A DNA stretch of 64,000 bases, from the NCBI RefSeq assembly GCF_000244955.1, contig NZ_CM001439.1, positions 4,200,643 to 4,264,642 of the forward strand. The letters are read 5' to 3'. Below are positions 56,695-64,000 of the stretch, one piece after another. A program made the translations under genes and the position numbers. The stretch is from Saccharomonospora marina XMU15. Lineage in GTDB: Bacteria > Actinomycetota > Actinomycetes > Mycobacteriales > Pseudonocardiaceae. Position 1 is the stretch's first letter. Each line of letters begins with the position of its first letter. The notes under the pieces are model-generated. The model saw only the letters and a program-made list of their open reading frames with translations, had not been told where the DNA came from and searched no databases.

Positions 56695-57162
56695 CTACTC
56701 GCCGGAGTCGGGGATGATCGTGGGGATCTTCGTACGGCGGAACGCGACAGCCTCCGCCGCCGCCCAGACCAGCACCACGGCGAGGAAGGTGAACGCGACC
56801 GCGTAGGGGTGCAGTGCGTCGATGCCCTTCAACAGCGTCATCACGCCCAGCAGCACCAGCAGCTTGAGAATGTAGCCGCCGAGCGCGAGTGCCATGACCG
56901 CCATCGGGTCCAGGTTCGACGTCTTGCGCATCAGCCACAGCGTGACCAGCGACGACGCGAACGCGACCGCCCCTCCGACCGCCGCGCCGAACAGCCCGGG
57001 AAGCCCGACGAGGAGGGTCGCGACGATCATCCCGAGCACCACAGCAGCGACCGCGGGCCACAGCGCCGTGCGCAACATCGCGTCGGCGAGCCTGAGCACC
57101 TGCTGTGCGTGCGGATTGGGCTTGCCGGTGTCTGTGCTGTCGCCGGAGTTGTCGTTGGTCAT
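56695..57162 (-). CDS. AtpI-like membrane protein of the ATP synthase operon (Rv1303-like)
   Basis: 155 residues, overlapping wecA by 4 nt (ATGA). After a polar, Asp/Asn-rich N-terminus come four hydrophobic helices (LWPAVAAVVLGMIVATLLVGL, GAAVGGAVAFASSLVTLWLM, MALALGGYILKLLVLLGVMTLL, AVAFTFLAVVLVWAAAEAVAF). Position directly before atpB matches the AtpI/UncI proteins that help assemble the c-ring; sequence similarity to E. coli AtpI is low, so the function is inferred from position. Confidence 0.82.
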   Translation of the reverse strand: MTNDNSGDSTDTGKPNPHAQQVLRLADAMLRTALWPAVAAVVLGMIVATLLVGLPGLFGAAVGGAVAFASSLVTLWLMRKTSNLDPMAVMALALGGYILKLLVLLGVMTLLKGIDALHPYAVAFTFLAVVLVWAAAEAVAFRRTKIPTIIPDSGE

Positions 57163-58322
57163 GGGGCTCCCTGCTGGTTTCTGGACTTCAGTCTAGGGAC
57201 CGCCGAGATGAGCGCGGCCACCAGCAACCCGGCACACGTGAGCCAGAACACCGCCCAGGTGTCGAACAGTGTCGCCGCGACCGCACCGAACGCCAGCAGC
57301 CCCGCCCACAGATAGATGAGCAGCACCGCCCTGCGCTGCGAGTGGCCGATCTCGAGCAACCGGTGGTGCAGGTGCATCTTGTCGGCGGCGAACGGGCTCT
57401 CGCCACGCCGGGTGCGCCGCACCACGGCGAGCACCAGGTCGAGCAGCGGCAGGAACAGCACCGCGGCCACCACGAAAAGCGGCGACAGCAACGCGACCAC
57501 GTCGGTGGCGTCGAACAACTGGTACTGGATCTTGCCCGATGCCGACGTGCTGGCCGCCGCGAGCATCAACCCGATCATCATCGAGCCGGAGTCGCCCATG
57601 AAGATCTTCGCGGGCTGGAAGTTGTGCGGCAGGAAACCGAGGCAGGCACCTGCCAGGGTCGCCGCGATCAGCGCGGGCGGGTAGGTGCCGACGTCGCCAC
57701 CGGACGAGGCGAGCAGCCCCAGCGAGAACGCCAGCGTCGCGGCCGCGGCGATGAGGCCGAGGCCGCCGGCCAGCCCGTCGAGGCCGTCGACGAAGTTCAT
57801 CGCGTTGACCATCACCACGACCAGCAGCACGGCCAGCAGGCCGCCCTGGTTGCGGTCGAGGATGATCACCTGGCCGATCGCGTCGGCGTCACCGCCCCAC
57901 GGCACCCAGAACGACACCCACTGCAGGCCGAACAGCACGAGAATGCCCGCGCACATCACCTGCCCGGCGAGCTTGGTCCACGCGTCGAGTTCGAAGCGGT
58001 CGTCGAGCGCACCGATCAGCACGATCACGCCACCGCCGACGAGCACGGCGACGGGGTCGTAGGAGTACTCGAAGGCTCGCCGCAGCACCGGCAACTGGTG
58101 GGCCATCGCCATGCCGCCGAGCACGCCGAAGTACATGGCAAGCCCGCCCATGCGCGGGATCGGCAGCACGTGTACGTCGCGCTTGCGTGGCACGGCCACC
58201 GCCCCGACCTTGATCGCGAAGCGGCGCACGACGCCGGTCAGCAGGAAGGTCAACGCCGCGGAGACGAGTCCGACGAGGATGTACTCGCGGATGGGCAAGC
58301 CTGCGGTCACAACGGGGGTCAC
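57159..58322 (-). CDS. wecA: Polyprenyl-phosphate N-acetylhexosamine-1-phosphate transferase (WecA-like)
   Basis: 387 residues, about eleven helices. LPIPRMGGLAMYFGVLG is the first loop, GALDDRFELDAWTKLAGQ contains the Mg-binding DD, VNAMNFVDGLDGLAGGLGLIAAA is the catalytic loop and KIFMGDSGSMMIGLML the nucleotide loop; HHRLLEIGHS is the HIH-type C-terminal motif. It transfers GlcNAc-1-P to polyprenyl phosphate, starting arabinogalactan or other wall glycans (Rv1302 homolog). The start among several GTG codons is uncertain. Confidence 0.92.
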   Translation of the reverse strand: MTPVVTAGLPIREYILVGLVSAALTFLLTGVVRRFAIKVGAVAVPRKRDVHVLPIPRMGGLAMYFGVLGGMAMAHQLPVLRRAFEYSYDPVAVLVGGGVIVLIGALDDRFELDAWTKLAGQVMCAGILVLFGLQWVSFWVPWGGDADAIGQVIILDRNQGGLLAVLLVVVMVNAMNFVDGLDGLAGGLGLIAAAATLAFSLGLLASSGGDVGTYPPALIAATLAGACLGFLPHNFQPAKIFMGDSGSMMIGLMLAAASTSASGKIQYQLFDATDVVALLSPLFVVAAVLFLPLLDLVLAVVRRTRRGESPFAADKMHLHHRLLEIGHSQRRAVLLIYLWAGLLAFGAVAATLFDTWAVFWLTCAGLLVAALISAVPRLKSRNQQGAP

Positions 58323-58392
58323 GGACGTGTCATCCCCTGCCGAAGGAACTCTGCGGGATCACGGTGGGCAACGCTACCGTTACCGGAAACGG

Positions 58393-59043
58393 TCACGAGC
58401 GGGGGCCGACCTCGACGCCGAGGACCTCGGAAACCGCCTCGGCGCTCACCGCACCCTCGCGCAGCAGCACCGGCTGCTCACCGGTGAGATCGACGATCGT
58501 GGACGGAACGGGTTCCCCGCTCGGGCCGCCGTCGAGGTAGACCGCGACGGAATCGCCGAGTTGGTCCAGTGCCTGCTGCGCGGTGGCAGCGGGCGGCTGA
58601 CCGGAGACGTTGGCGCTGGAGACGGCCATCGGACCCACTTCGCGAAGCAGTTCGAGCGCGACCGGGTGCAGCGGCATCCGCAGCATCACCGTTCCTCTCG
58701 TGGTGCCGAGGTCCCAGTTCAGGCTGGGCGCGTGCGGCAGCACGATGGAAAGATCCCCCGGCCAGAACGCCTCGATGAGCATCCGAGCCTGCCTCGAGAC
58801 GCCGAGCGCCAGTCCGTCTACTGTGGACCAGGAACCGACGAGTACGCCGACGGGCATGTCTGGGCCTCTGTGTTTGGCCTGCAGCAGCCCGCGTACCGCG
58901 ACGCCGTCGAAGGCATCGGTACCGATCCCGTAGACGGTGTCGGTCGGCAACACGACCAGCCTGCCCGATCGCACCGCCGCCGCAGCGGCCCGCAGGCCGT
59001 CGGCCCTCGTCCGTGGTTCACCGCAGTCGTACACCGCGCTCAT
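58393..59043 (-). CDS. Threonylcarbamoyl-AMP synthase (Sua5/TsaC)
   Basis: 216 residues. VVLPTDTVYGIGTDAFDG, LLQAKHRGPDMPVGVLV, PGDLSIVLPHAP and SSANVSGQPPAATAQQALDQLGDSVAVYLDGG are the YrdC-domain signatures. It makes threonylcarbamoyl-AMP from Thr, bicarbonate and ATP for the t6A37 modification of tRNA. The order prfA-prmC-sua5-wecA is the same as Rv1299-1302. A leaderless-type -10 box precedes the ATG. Confidence 0.94.
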   Translation of the reverse strand: MSAVYDCGEPRTRADGLRAAAAAVRSGRLVVLPTDTVYGIGTDAFDGVAVRGLLQAKHRGPDMPVGVLVGSWSTVDGLALGVSRQARMLIEAFWPGDLSIVLPHAPSLNWDLGTTRGTVMLRMPLHPVALELLREVGPMAVSSANVSGQPPAATAQQALDQLGDSVAVYLDGGPSGEPVPSTIVDLTGEQPVLLREGAVSAEAVSEVLGVEVGPRS

Positions 59044-59049
59044 GGCCGA

Positions 59050-59055
59050 AGCTTA
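59050..59055 (-). promoter_or_regulatory. -10 box for a leaderless sua5 transcript
   Basis: On the minus strand TAAGCT ends 6 nt before the ATG at 59043, with no ribosome site between. Confidence 0.45.
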
Positions 59056-59143
59056 GCGAGCCGCACCCGACCGCACCGGCGGCGGTGGCAACCGGCGGCA
59101 GTGATGCACCGGGCCCATGCCGAGTGCGGTAGGAATACACCCC

Positions 59144-59509
59144 ATGAGCAATCCACAGCACCCTGAACAGGTTCCACCGCACCTGCCGGTGGCGCCGCCG
59201 GTGAACCCCGCCGAGCAGGCGCCGCCACAGGCACCAGGGGACCGGACCGGCTTCGGCAAGACACTGCTGGCCGCGCTGGTGTGGGTGCCGGTGAACTTCT
59301 TCGTGGCCGTCGCCGTCCTGGGCGGCCTGCCTGCTTCGGCGCGGGTCGCGGGCGAGTTCGTCGGGAGGATGATCGTGCCCGCCGTGCTGGCGGCGCTGGC
59401 GACCTGGCTGATCTCGCGCAGGAGCGGGCGGCCGTGGGAGTTCTGGAAGCTGGCGCTGCTCGCGCTGCCGTTCTTCCTGGTGATCAGGATCCTGCTCGGC
59501 GCCCGTTAG
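59144..59509 (+). CDS. Pro-rich small membrane protein of unknown family
   Basis: 121 residues from ATG 59144, AGGA 9 nt upstream. The first 35 residues are Pro/Gln-rich (HPEQVPPHLPVAPPVNPAEQAPPQAPG). Three hydrophobic segments follow: LLAALVWVPVNFFVAVAVLGGL, MIVPAVLAALATWLI and LALLALPFFLVIRILLG. I recognise no family. It interrupts an otherwise all-minus conserved operon and its stop overlaps that of prmC by 4 nt, so it was probably inserted in this lineage. Confidence 0.7.
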   Translation: MSNPQHPEQVPPHLPVAPPVNPAEQAPPQAPGDRTGFGKTLLAALVWVPVNFFVAVAVLGGLPASARVAGEFVGRMIVPAVLAALATWLISRRSGRPWEFWKLALLALPFFLVIRILLGAR

Positions 59510-60369
59510 GCCCGCACGGCGGTCACGAACCGCGGCCTGCCCGCCAGATCGGCGTGGTCGACGACGTCGGTCAGCACGCTGCGCGCCCGCAGCAACGGCG
59601 GCACGGCCTTGCCGTGGGTGTCGTCGTGCTCGATCGCGACACCCCCGCCGGGCCGCAGCAGTCTCGCCGCCGCTGACACCGCGTGCCGGATCACCGCAAG
59701 CCCGCCCTCCGCGGCGAAAACCGCCTGCGGCGGGTCGTAGTCGGCGACCTCGGGCGGCACGGGCGTGCCTTCCGGAACGTACGGCGGGTTGCACAGCACC
59801 AGATCCACAAGACCGTCCAGTTCGGCGAACACCGTGGGGTCGCTGATGTCGCCGGAGTAGAGGCGGATCGGGGTGTCTCCCGCGCTGCGGCGAGCTTCGG
59901 CGTTGTGCCGGGCCCACGCCAGTGCGTTGGGGTCGTTGTCCACCGCGTACACGACCGCGTCCGCTCGCGCGTGTGCCACCGCGAGCGCGAGCGCACCCGA
60001 CCCGGTGCACAGATCCACCACCACCGGGTACTCACGGCCCCTGAGCAGCTTCAGCCCCCACTCCAACAGCAGTTCGGTTTCCGGCCGTGGCACGAACACG
60101 CCAGGCCCGACATCGACGGCTATCCCACCGATCGCGGCCCACCCGATGAGGTGCTGCAGCGGTACCCGTTTGGCACGCTCGGTGACGAGTCTGCCGATGG
60201 CCTCCACGACGGGCGGATCGACCAGCGGCACCAGCGGCAACCTGCCGCGCTCGACCCCGAGAACATATGCGGCGATCAGTTCCGCATCTGTCCTCGCCGA
60301 AACCACGCCCGCCCGCTCGAGGATCCTGGTCGCCTCCAGGATCGCCAGTCGCAAGGGCTGTCTCTTCAC
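59506..60369 (-). CDS. prmC: Release-factor glutamine methyltransferase PrmC (HemK)
   Basis: 287 residues from GTG 60369. The N-terminal helical domain recognises release factor (AILEATRILERAGVVSARTDAELI). The methyltransferase core has VVDLCTGSGALALAVAHA (SAM loop), YAVDNDPNALAWARHNA, and the catalytic LVLCNPPYVPEG (NPPY). It methylates the GGQ Gln of RF1, whose gene prfA is immediately upstream in the transcript (127 bp). Confidence 0.94.
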   Translation of the reverse strand: MKRQPLRLAILEATRILERAGVVSARTDAELIAAYVLGVERGRLPLVPLVDPPVVEAIGRLVTERAKRVPLQHLIGWAAIGGIAVDVGPGVFVPRPETELLLEWGLKLLRGREYPVVVDLCTGSGALALAVAHARADAVVYAVDNDPNALAWARHNAEARRSAGDTPIRLYSGDISDPTVFAELDGLVDLVLCNPPYVPEGTPVPPEVADYDPPQAVFAAEGGLAVIRHAVSAAARLLRPGGGVAIEHDDTHGKAVPPLLRARSVLTDVVDHADLAGRPRFVTAVRA

Positions 60370-60496
60370 GGCTTCAAGCCTGGCACAACTACCATCCGTC
60401 GCCGGGTACCTACGCCGCGAACGCGGCGGCGGGCCGCAGCCGGGGCATCCCGGGCGAGCGCAATGGACGCGACCGCCTCGCGAGCGACGCGGTGAA

Positions 60497-61567
60497 TCAC
60501 GACTGCGCGGCGGCCAACCGCTCCTCCCTGTCGGCGGCACGTAGCGCGTCGAGCACCCCGTCGAGATCCCCGTCGAGGACCTGATCCAGGTTGTAGGCCT
60601 TGTAGTTGACCCGATGATCGGAGATCCGGTTCTCCGGGAAGTTGTAGGTGCGCACCCGCTCGGAGCGGTCGACGGTGCGGACCTGGGAACGGCGAGCGTC
60701 GGCCGCCTTGGCCGCGGCCGCCTCCTCCGCGATGGCCTGCAGCCTTGCCTGCAACACCTGGATGGCCCTCGCCCTGTTCTGGATCTGCGACTTCTCGTTC
60801 TGGCAGGACACCACGATCCCGGTGGGCAGGTGTGTCACCCGCACGGCGGAGTCGGTGGTGTTGACGCTCTGCCCGCCAGGACCGGAGGAACGGAACACGT
60901 CGATACGCAGCTCGTTCGGGTCGATCTCGACCTCGATCTCCTCCGGTTCGGGGTAGACCAGCACGCCCGCAGCCGAGGTGTGGATTCGGCCCTGTGACTC
61001 GGTGGCGGGCACCCGCTGCACGCGATGCACGCCGCCCTCGAACTTCAGCCACGACCACACACCGTCGGCCTCGTTGCCCCTGCCCTTGACCGAGATCGTC
61101 ACGTCCTTGTATCCACCCAGATCGGACTCGGTGGCGTCCAGGATCTCCACCTTCCAGCCCTGCCGCTCCGCGTAGCGCAGGTACATGCGCACCAGATCGG
61201 CGGCGAACAGGGCCGACTCCTCACCGCCTTCGCCGGACTTGACCTCCAGCACGACGTCGGAGGAATCGTGGGGGTCACGCGGCAGCAGCAGTTCGGTCAG
61301 CCTGGCCTCCAGAGCGGGAACGCGTTCCTGCAGCTGGCTCGCCTCCTGTGCGAAGCCCTCGTCCTCGGCCGCCAGTTCCCTGGCCGTCACCAGGTCGGAA
61401 CGGGCACTCTCCAGCTCGTTCAGTGCCTTCACCACGGGAGCCAACTCGGCGTAGCGGCGCCCGAGTTTGCGGGCGCGGGCCTGGTCGGCGTGCACCGACG
61501 GGTCCGCCAGCTGCTGCTCCAGCTCGGCGTACTCGTCGAGCAGCCCACGCAGGGAAGATGATTCCAC
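60497..61567 (-). CDS. prfA: Peptide chain release factor 1
   Basis: 356 residues. The stop-codon recognition region contains [18 protein letters not shown] (RF1-type PxT near residue 185). The catalytic GGQ is in [21 protein letters not shown], and [22 protein letters not shown] follows. RF1 releases peptides at UAA and UAG; its GGQ glutamine is methylated by PrmC. Family length normal. Confidence 0.97.
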   Translation of the reverse strand: MESSSLRGLLDEYAELEQQLADPSVHADQARARKLGRRYAELAPVVKALNELESARSDLVTARELAAEDEGFAQEASQLQERVPALEARLTELLLPRDPHDSSDVVLEVKSGEGGEESALFAADLVRMYLRYAERQGWKVEILDATESDLGGYKDVTISVKGRGNEADGVWSWLKFEGGVHRVQRVPATESQGRIHTSAAGVLVYPEPEEIEVEIDPNELRIDVFRSSGPGGQSVNTTDSAVRVTHLPTGIVVSCQNEKSQIQNRARAIQVLQARLQAIAEEAAAAKAADARRSQVRTVDRSERVRTYNFPENRISDHRVNYKAYNLDQVLDGDLDGVLDALRAADREERLAAAQS

Positions 61568-61610
61568 GGTTACCTCTGGCTACCTCTCGTGAAGACCGGG
61601 TCCGAACGCG

Positions 61611-61657
61611 AAAAACGGCGCCCGTCCTGCCGACTGGGACAGGATCGGGCGCCGCCG
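61611..61657 (-). terminator. Intrinsic terminator of rpmE
   Basis: On the minus strand a long GC stem (arms 61616-61629 and 61640-61657, with minor bulges) is followed directly by five T residues. It lies 6 bp after the rpmE stop and is the clearest classical terminator in the window. Confidence 0.85.
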
Positions 61658-61663
61658 TTGAAG

Positions 61664-61894
61664 CTACTTGGCGTCGTTGCTCTTTCCCCGCCGCTTGCCG
61701 TAGCGAGCCTCGAACCGTGCGACCCGGCCGCCGGTGTCCAGGATCTTCTGCTTGCCGGTGTAGAACGGGTGGCAGTTCGAGCAGATCTCGACCTGGATGT
61801 TGCCGGAAGCCTTGGTGCTCCTGGTCGTGAACGTGTTCCCACAGCCACAGGTGACGGTGGTGACCACGTACTCGGGGTGAATACCGCTCTTCAT
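61664..61894 (-). CDS. rpmE: Ribosomal protein bL31, zinc-binding form
   Basis: 76 residues, GAGAGG upstream of the [30 protein letters not shown] and [33 protein letters not shown] are standard. CGC...CSNC provides the zinc ligands, making this the C+ paralog normally replaced by a zinc-free copy under zinc starvation; no such copy is in the window. Located between rho and prfA as in mycobacteria. Confidence 0.97.
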   Translation of the reverse strand: MKSGIHPEYVVTTVTCGCGNTFTTRSTKASGNIQVEICSNCHPFYTGKQKILDTGGRVARFEARYGKRRGKSNDAK

Positions 61895-62027
61895 GGTGTC
61901 CTCTCTCGATGGCCGCCGGGTCCTCCACGCGGGAAGGTGAACCGGTGCCGGACGTCAACGCGGGCGATTCTGCCAGAGCATTTCAACGCGCTCGCCCACG
62001 CCCTTGTTCCTGTCGTCGGTCGTCTGG

Positions 62028-63989
62028 TCAGTCGTCGTCCGTGCCGGGCGCGGTCTTGGACACCTGCATCAAGAACTCGATGTTGGTCTTGGTCTTGCGC
62101 AGGCGGTCCAGCAACAGGTCGATGGCCTGCTGCGAGTCCAGCGCGTGCAGCACCCTGTGCAGCTTGTGCGTCACCGCGAGCTCGTCGGGCGACAGCAGCA
62201 ACTCCTCCTTGCGGGTGCCGGACGGGTTGACGTCCACCGCAGGGAACACCCTGCGCTCGGAGATCTTGCGGTCGAGCTTGAGCTCGGCGTTGCCGGTGCC
62301 CTTGAACTCCTCGAAGATCACGGTGTCGCCGGTGGAACCGGTCTCCACCATCGCGGTGGCGAAGATCGTCAGCGAGCCGCCGTCCTCGATGTTGCGTGCC
62401 GCGCCGAGGAACCGCTTCGGCGGGAACAGCGCGGTCGAGTCCACACCACCGGAGAGGATGCGACCCGAAGCGGGCGCCGCCAGGTTGTAGGCACGGCCGA
62501 GGCGGGTGATCGAGTCCAGCAGAACCACCACGTCGTGCCCCATCTCCACGAGGCGCTTGGCCCGCTCGATGGACAGTTCCGCCACCGAAGTGTGGTCCGA
62601 CGGCGGCCGGTCGAAGGTCGAGGCGATGACCTCGCCCTTCACCGAGCGTTGCATGTCGGTGACCTCTTCCGGCCGCTCGTCGACGAGCACGACCATCAGA
62701 TGGCACTCGGGATTGTTCGTTGTGATCGCGTTCGCGATGTCTTGCAGGATCGTGGTCTTGCCCGCCTTCGGCGGGGACACGATCAGCGCGCGCTGCCCCT
62801 TGCCGACCGGCATCACCAGGTCGATGACGCGCGTGGTCAGCTTGTTCGGCGCGGTCTCCAGCCGGAGCCGCTCGTTGGGGTACAGCGGGGTCAGTTTGTG
62901 AAACTCCGGCCGCTTCTTGGCGACCTCGGGGTCGAGCCCGTTGATCGAGTCCACCCGCACCAGCGGGTTGAACTTCTGCCGCTGCTGCTCGCCCTCCCTC
63001 GGCTGGCGTACCACACCGGTGATGGCGTCGCCCCTGCGCAGCCCGTACTTGCGCACCAGTGACAGCGACACGTAGACGTCGTTGGGTCCGGGCAGGTATC
63101 CGGAGGTGCGGACGAACGCGTAGTTGTCGAGTACGTCGAGGATTCCCGCCACCGGAAGCAGCACATCGTCCTCGCGGATCTCGGTGTCGGCGCCACCGCC
63201 GCCCTCACCGCGGCCACCGCGGCGGCGGCGATCGCGGAACCGCCTACCCCTGCGGCCGCCTCGCTCGTCGTCGTCCTGGGCGTTCTGACCACCCTGGCCA
63301 CCCTGCCCGCTCTGAGCACCGTTGCCCTGCTGACCGCGCTGCCCGCCGCTCTGCTTGCGCTGCTCGCCCTGCGCGTCACCGCGCTGCTCGGCCTGCTGGC
63401 CGGACTCCTCGTCGGCGCGCTGCCCCGCGTTGCCGTCGGCGCCCGCGCTCTGCCTGGAGGAACCGCGCCTGCGCCTGCTTCGACCGGAGCCTTCCTCCTG
63501 CTGGCCGTCGCCGGACCTGGTGTCCGTGACGGAGTCACCCTGCTTGGCGGCGGGAGCCGAATCGGAGCCCTTGGCGGACTCCGAACCCCTCGGCTGCGAC
63601 CGCTCGCCCGTGGCCTGCCGTGGGGAGGGGCTCTGCTCGCTCTGCTCCCCCTTGGCCTCCGTGTCGGCCTTGCCTGCCGACCGCGCCTCGCTGACGCCGT
63701 CGAGTGGCAGCGTCTCGTTACCTTCGTTGGCCGTTGCCTTCACCCGCTTCGTCTTGCCCTGGCGTTCACGAATAGCGGCGATGAGGTCACCCTTGCGCAT
63801 TCCGGTGGTGTCGGTGATGCCGAGCTCACCGGCCAGCGCGCGCAGGTCGGCGATGACCATGCCGGAGAGACCCCCTGGCCGCCGCTTCGGTGCCGTACCC
63901 GTGCCGTTGGCCTGCGGCGCCTGCTCCCCTTCACCCTGGCTCGCGGCCTGGGCCTCCACGTCGCCGCTCAAAAGATCGGTGTTGCTCAC
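62028..63989 (-). CDS. rho: Transcription termination factor Rho with a long disordered insert
   Basis: 653 residues from GTG 63989 (AAGGA upstream). A SAP-like Rho N-domain (about 38-82, LSGMVIADLRALAGELGI) is followed by a low-complexity insert (about 84-275) rich in Gly, Gln, Ser and Arg that ends in Arg-rich GGRRGRRFRDRRRRGGRG. The RNA-binding OSB fold (LPVAGILDVLDNYAFVRTSGYLPG) and ATPase domain (Walker A 406-413 PPKAGKTT; VVLVDERPEEVTDM; LLDSITRLGRAYN) complete the hexameric helicase. Actinobacterial Rho inserts are thought to broaden RNA binding. Confidence 0.97.
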   Translation of the reverse strand: MSNTDLLSGDVEAQAASQGEGEQAPQANGTGTAPKRRPGGLSGMVIADLRALAGELGITDTTGMRKGDLIAAIRERQGKTKRVKATANEGNETLPLDGVSEARSAGKADTEAKGEQSEQSPSPRQATGERSQPRGSESAKGSDSAPAAKQGDSVTDTRSGDGQQEEGSGRSRRRRGSSRQSAGADGNAGQRADEESGQQAEQRGDAQGEQRKQSGGQRGQQGNGAQSGQGGQGGQNAQDDDERGGRRGRRFRDRRRRGGRGEGGGGADTEIREDDVLLPVAGILDVLDNYAFVRTSGYLPGPNDVYVSLSLVRKYGLRRGDAITGVVRQPREGEQQRQKFNPLVRVDSINGLDPEVAKKRPEFHKLTPLYPNERLRLETAPNKLTTRVIDLVMPVGKGQRALIVSPPKAGKTTILQDIANAITTNNPECHLMVVLVDERPEEVTDMQRSVKGEVIASTFDRPPSDHTSVAELSIERAKRLVEMGHDVVVLLDSITRLGRAYNLAAPASGRILSGGVDSTALFPPKRFLGAARNIEDGGSLTIFATAMVETGSTGDTVIFEEFKGTGNAELKLDRKISERRVFPAVDVNPSGTRKEELLLSPDELAVTHKLHRVLHALDSQQAIDLLLDRLRKTKTNIEFLMQVSKTAPGTDDD

Positions 63990-64000
63990 ACATGTCCTTC

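Overview
The window is chromosomal DNA from a high-GC actinomycete. NucS instead of MutS/MutL, the CysM/CysO/Mec cysteine pathway, DUF2017/DUF2550/DUF3558 proteins, ethylmalonyl-CoA mutase and many GTG/TTG starts all point to Actinobacteria. The gene neighbourhoods follow, in blocks, the Mycobacterium tuberculosis stretch rho-atp-murA-nucS-dinG-pncB-clpS-mec-cysO-cysM-murI-rph-rdgB, with other genes interleaved. Paired ectoine-type uptake genes, DUF3558 lipoproteins and a non-fused ATP synthase delta subunit suggest the family Pseudonocardiaceae (Amycolatopsis/Saccharomonospora/Prauserella type). That placement is inference; no rRNA or tRNA gene was found to confirm it.

1-9.9 kb: a partial branched-chain amino-acid binding lipoprotein, a 60-residue membrane protein, a lipoprotein and the peroxiredoxin Bcp. 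Then comes an accessory pair on the minus strand, an AAA_15-type ATPase followed by a Toprim-like partner split by a one-base frameshift. Next is the minus-strand set rhomboid, murI, cAMP-phosphodiesterase-like hydrolase, rph, rdgB, with a plus-strand YbhN-type membrane protein, and a truncated hemoglobin. 9.9-21 kb: clpS, DUF2017, P1 peptidase, mec, cysO, cysM on the minus strand; the NAD-salvage set pncB, pncA and an aberrant PfkB kinase on the plus strand; a secreted glycerophosphodiesterase; dinG.

21-36 kb: a PTH2-domain protein, serB, ctaD, a hydrolase/acetyltransferase divergent pair, small zinc proteins, a double 3-hydroxyacyl-CoA dehydrogenase, the dihydroxyacetone kinase operon dhaKLM, a DUF3558 lipoprotein and a sodium:solute symporter with a small membrane partner. 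36-46 kb: nucS, an incomplete ectoine-type ABC set (two permeases facing a binding protein, no ATPase), Nudix and enoyl-CoA hydratase genes, a complete ehuBCDA-like operon and the B12-dependent ethylmalonyl-CoA mutase.

46-64 kb: a LysE exporter, murA with Asp in place of the catalytic Cys, a cobalamin adenosyltransferase that can supply the mutase, the whole F1Fo ATP synthase operon, and wecA, sua5, prmC, prfA, rpmE and rho.

Two layers of structure go beyond the genes. A family of 21-bp tandem repeats with core ACTCGCGGG occurs as four intergenic arrays (21.1, 26.6, 39.8 and 46.1 kb). Many genes carry a -10-like hexamer 6-7 nt before the start codon and no Shine-Dalgarno sequence, which predicts leaderless transcripts. 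Several strong inverted repeats close convergent gene pairs.
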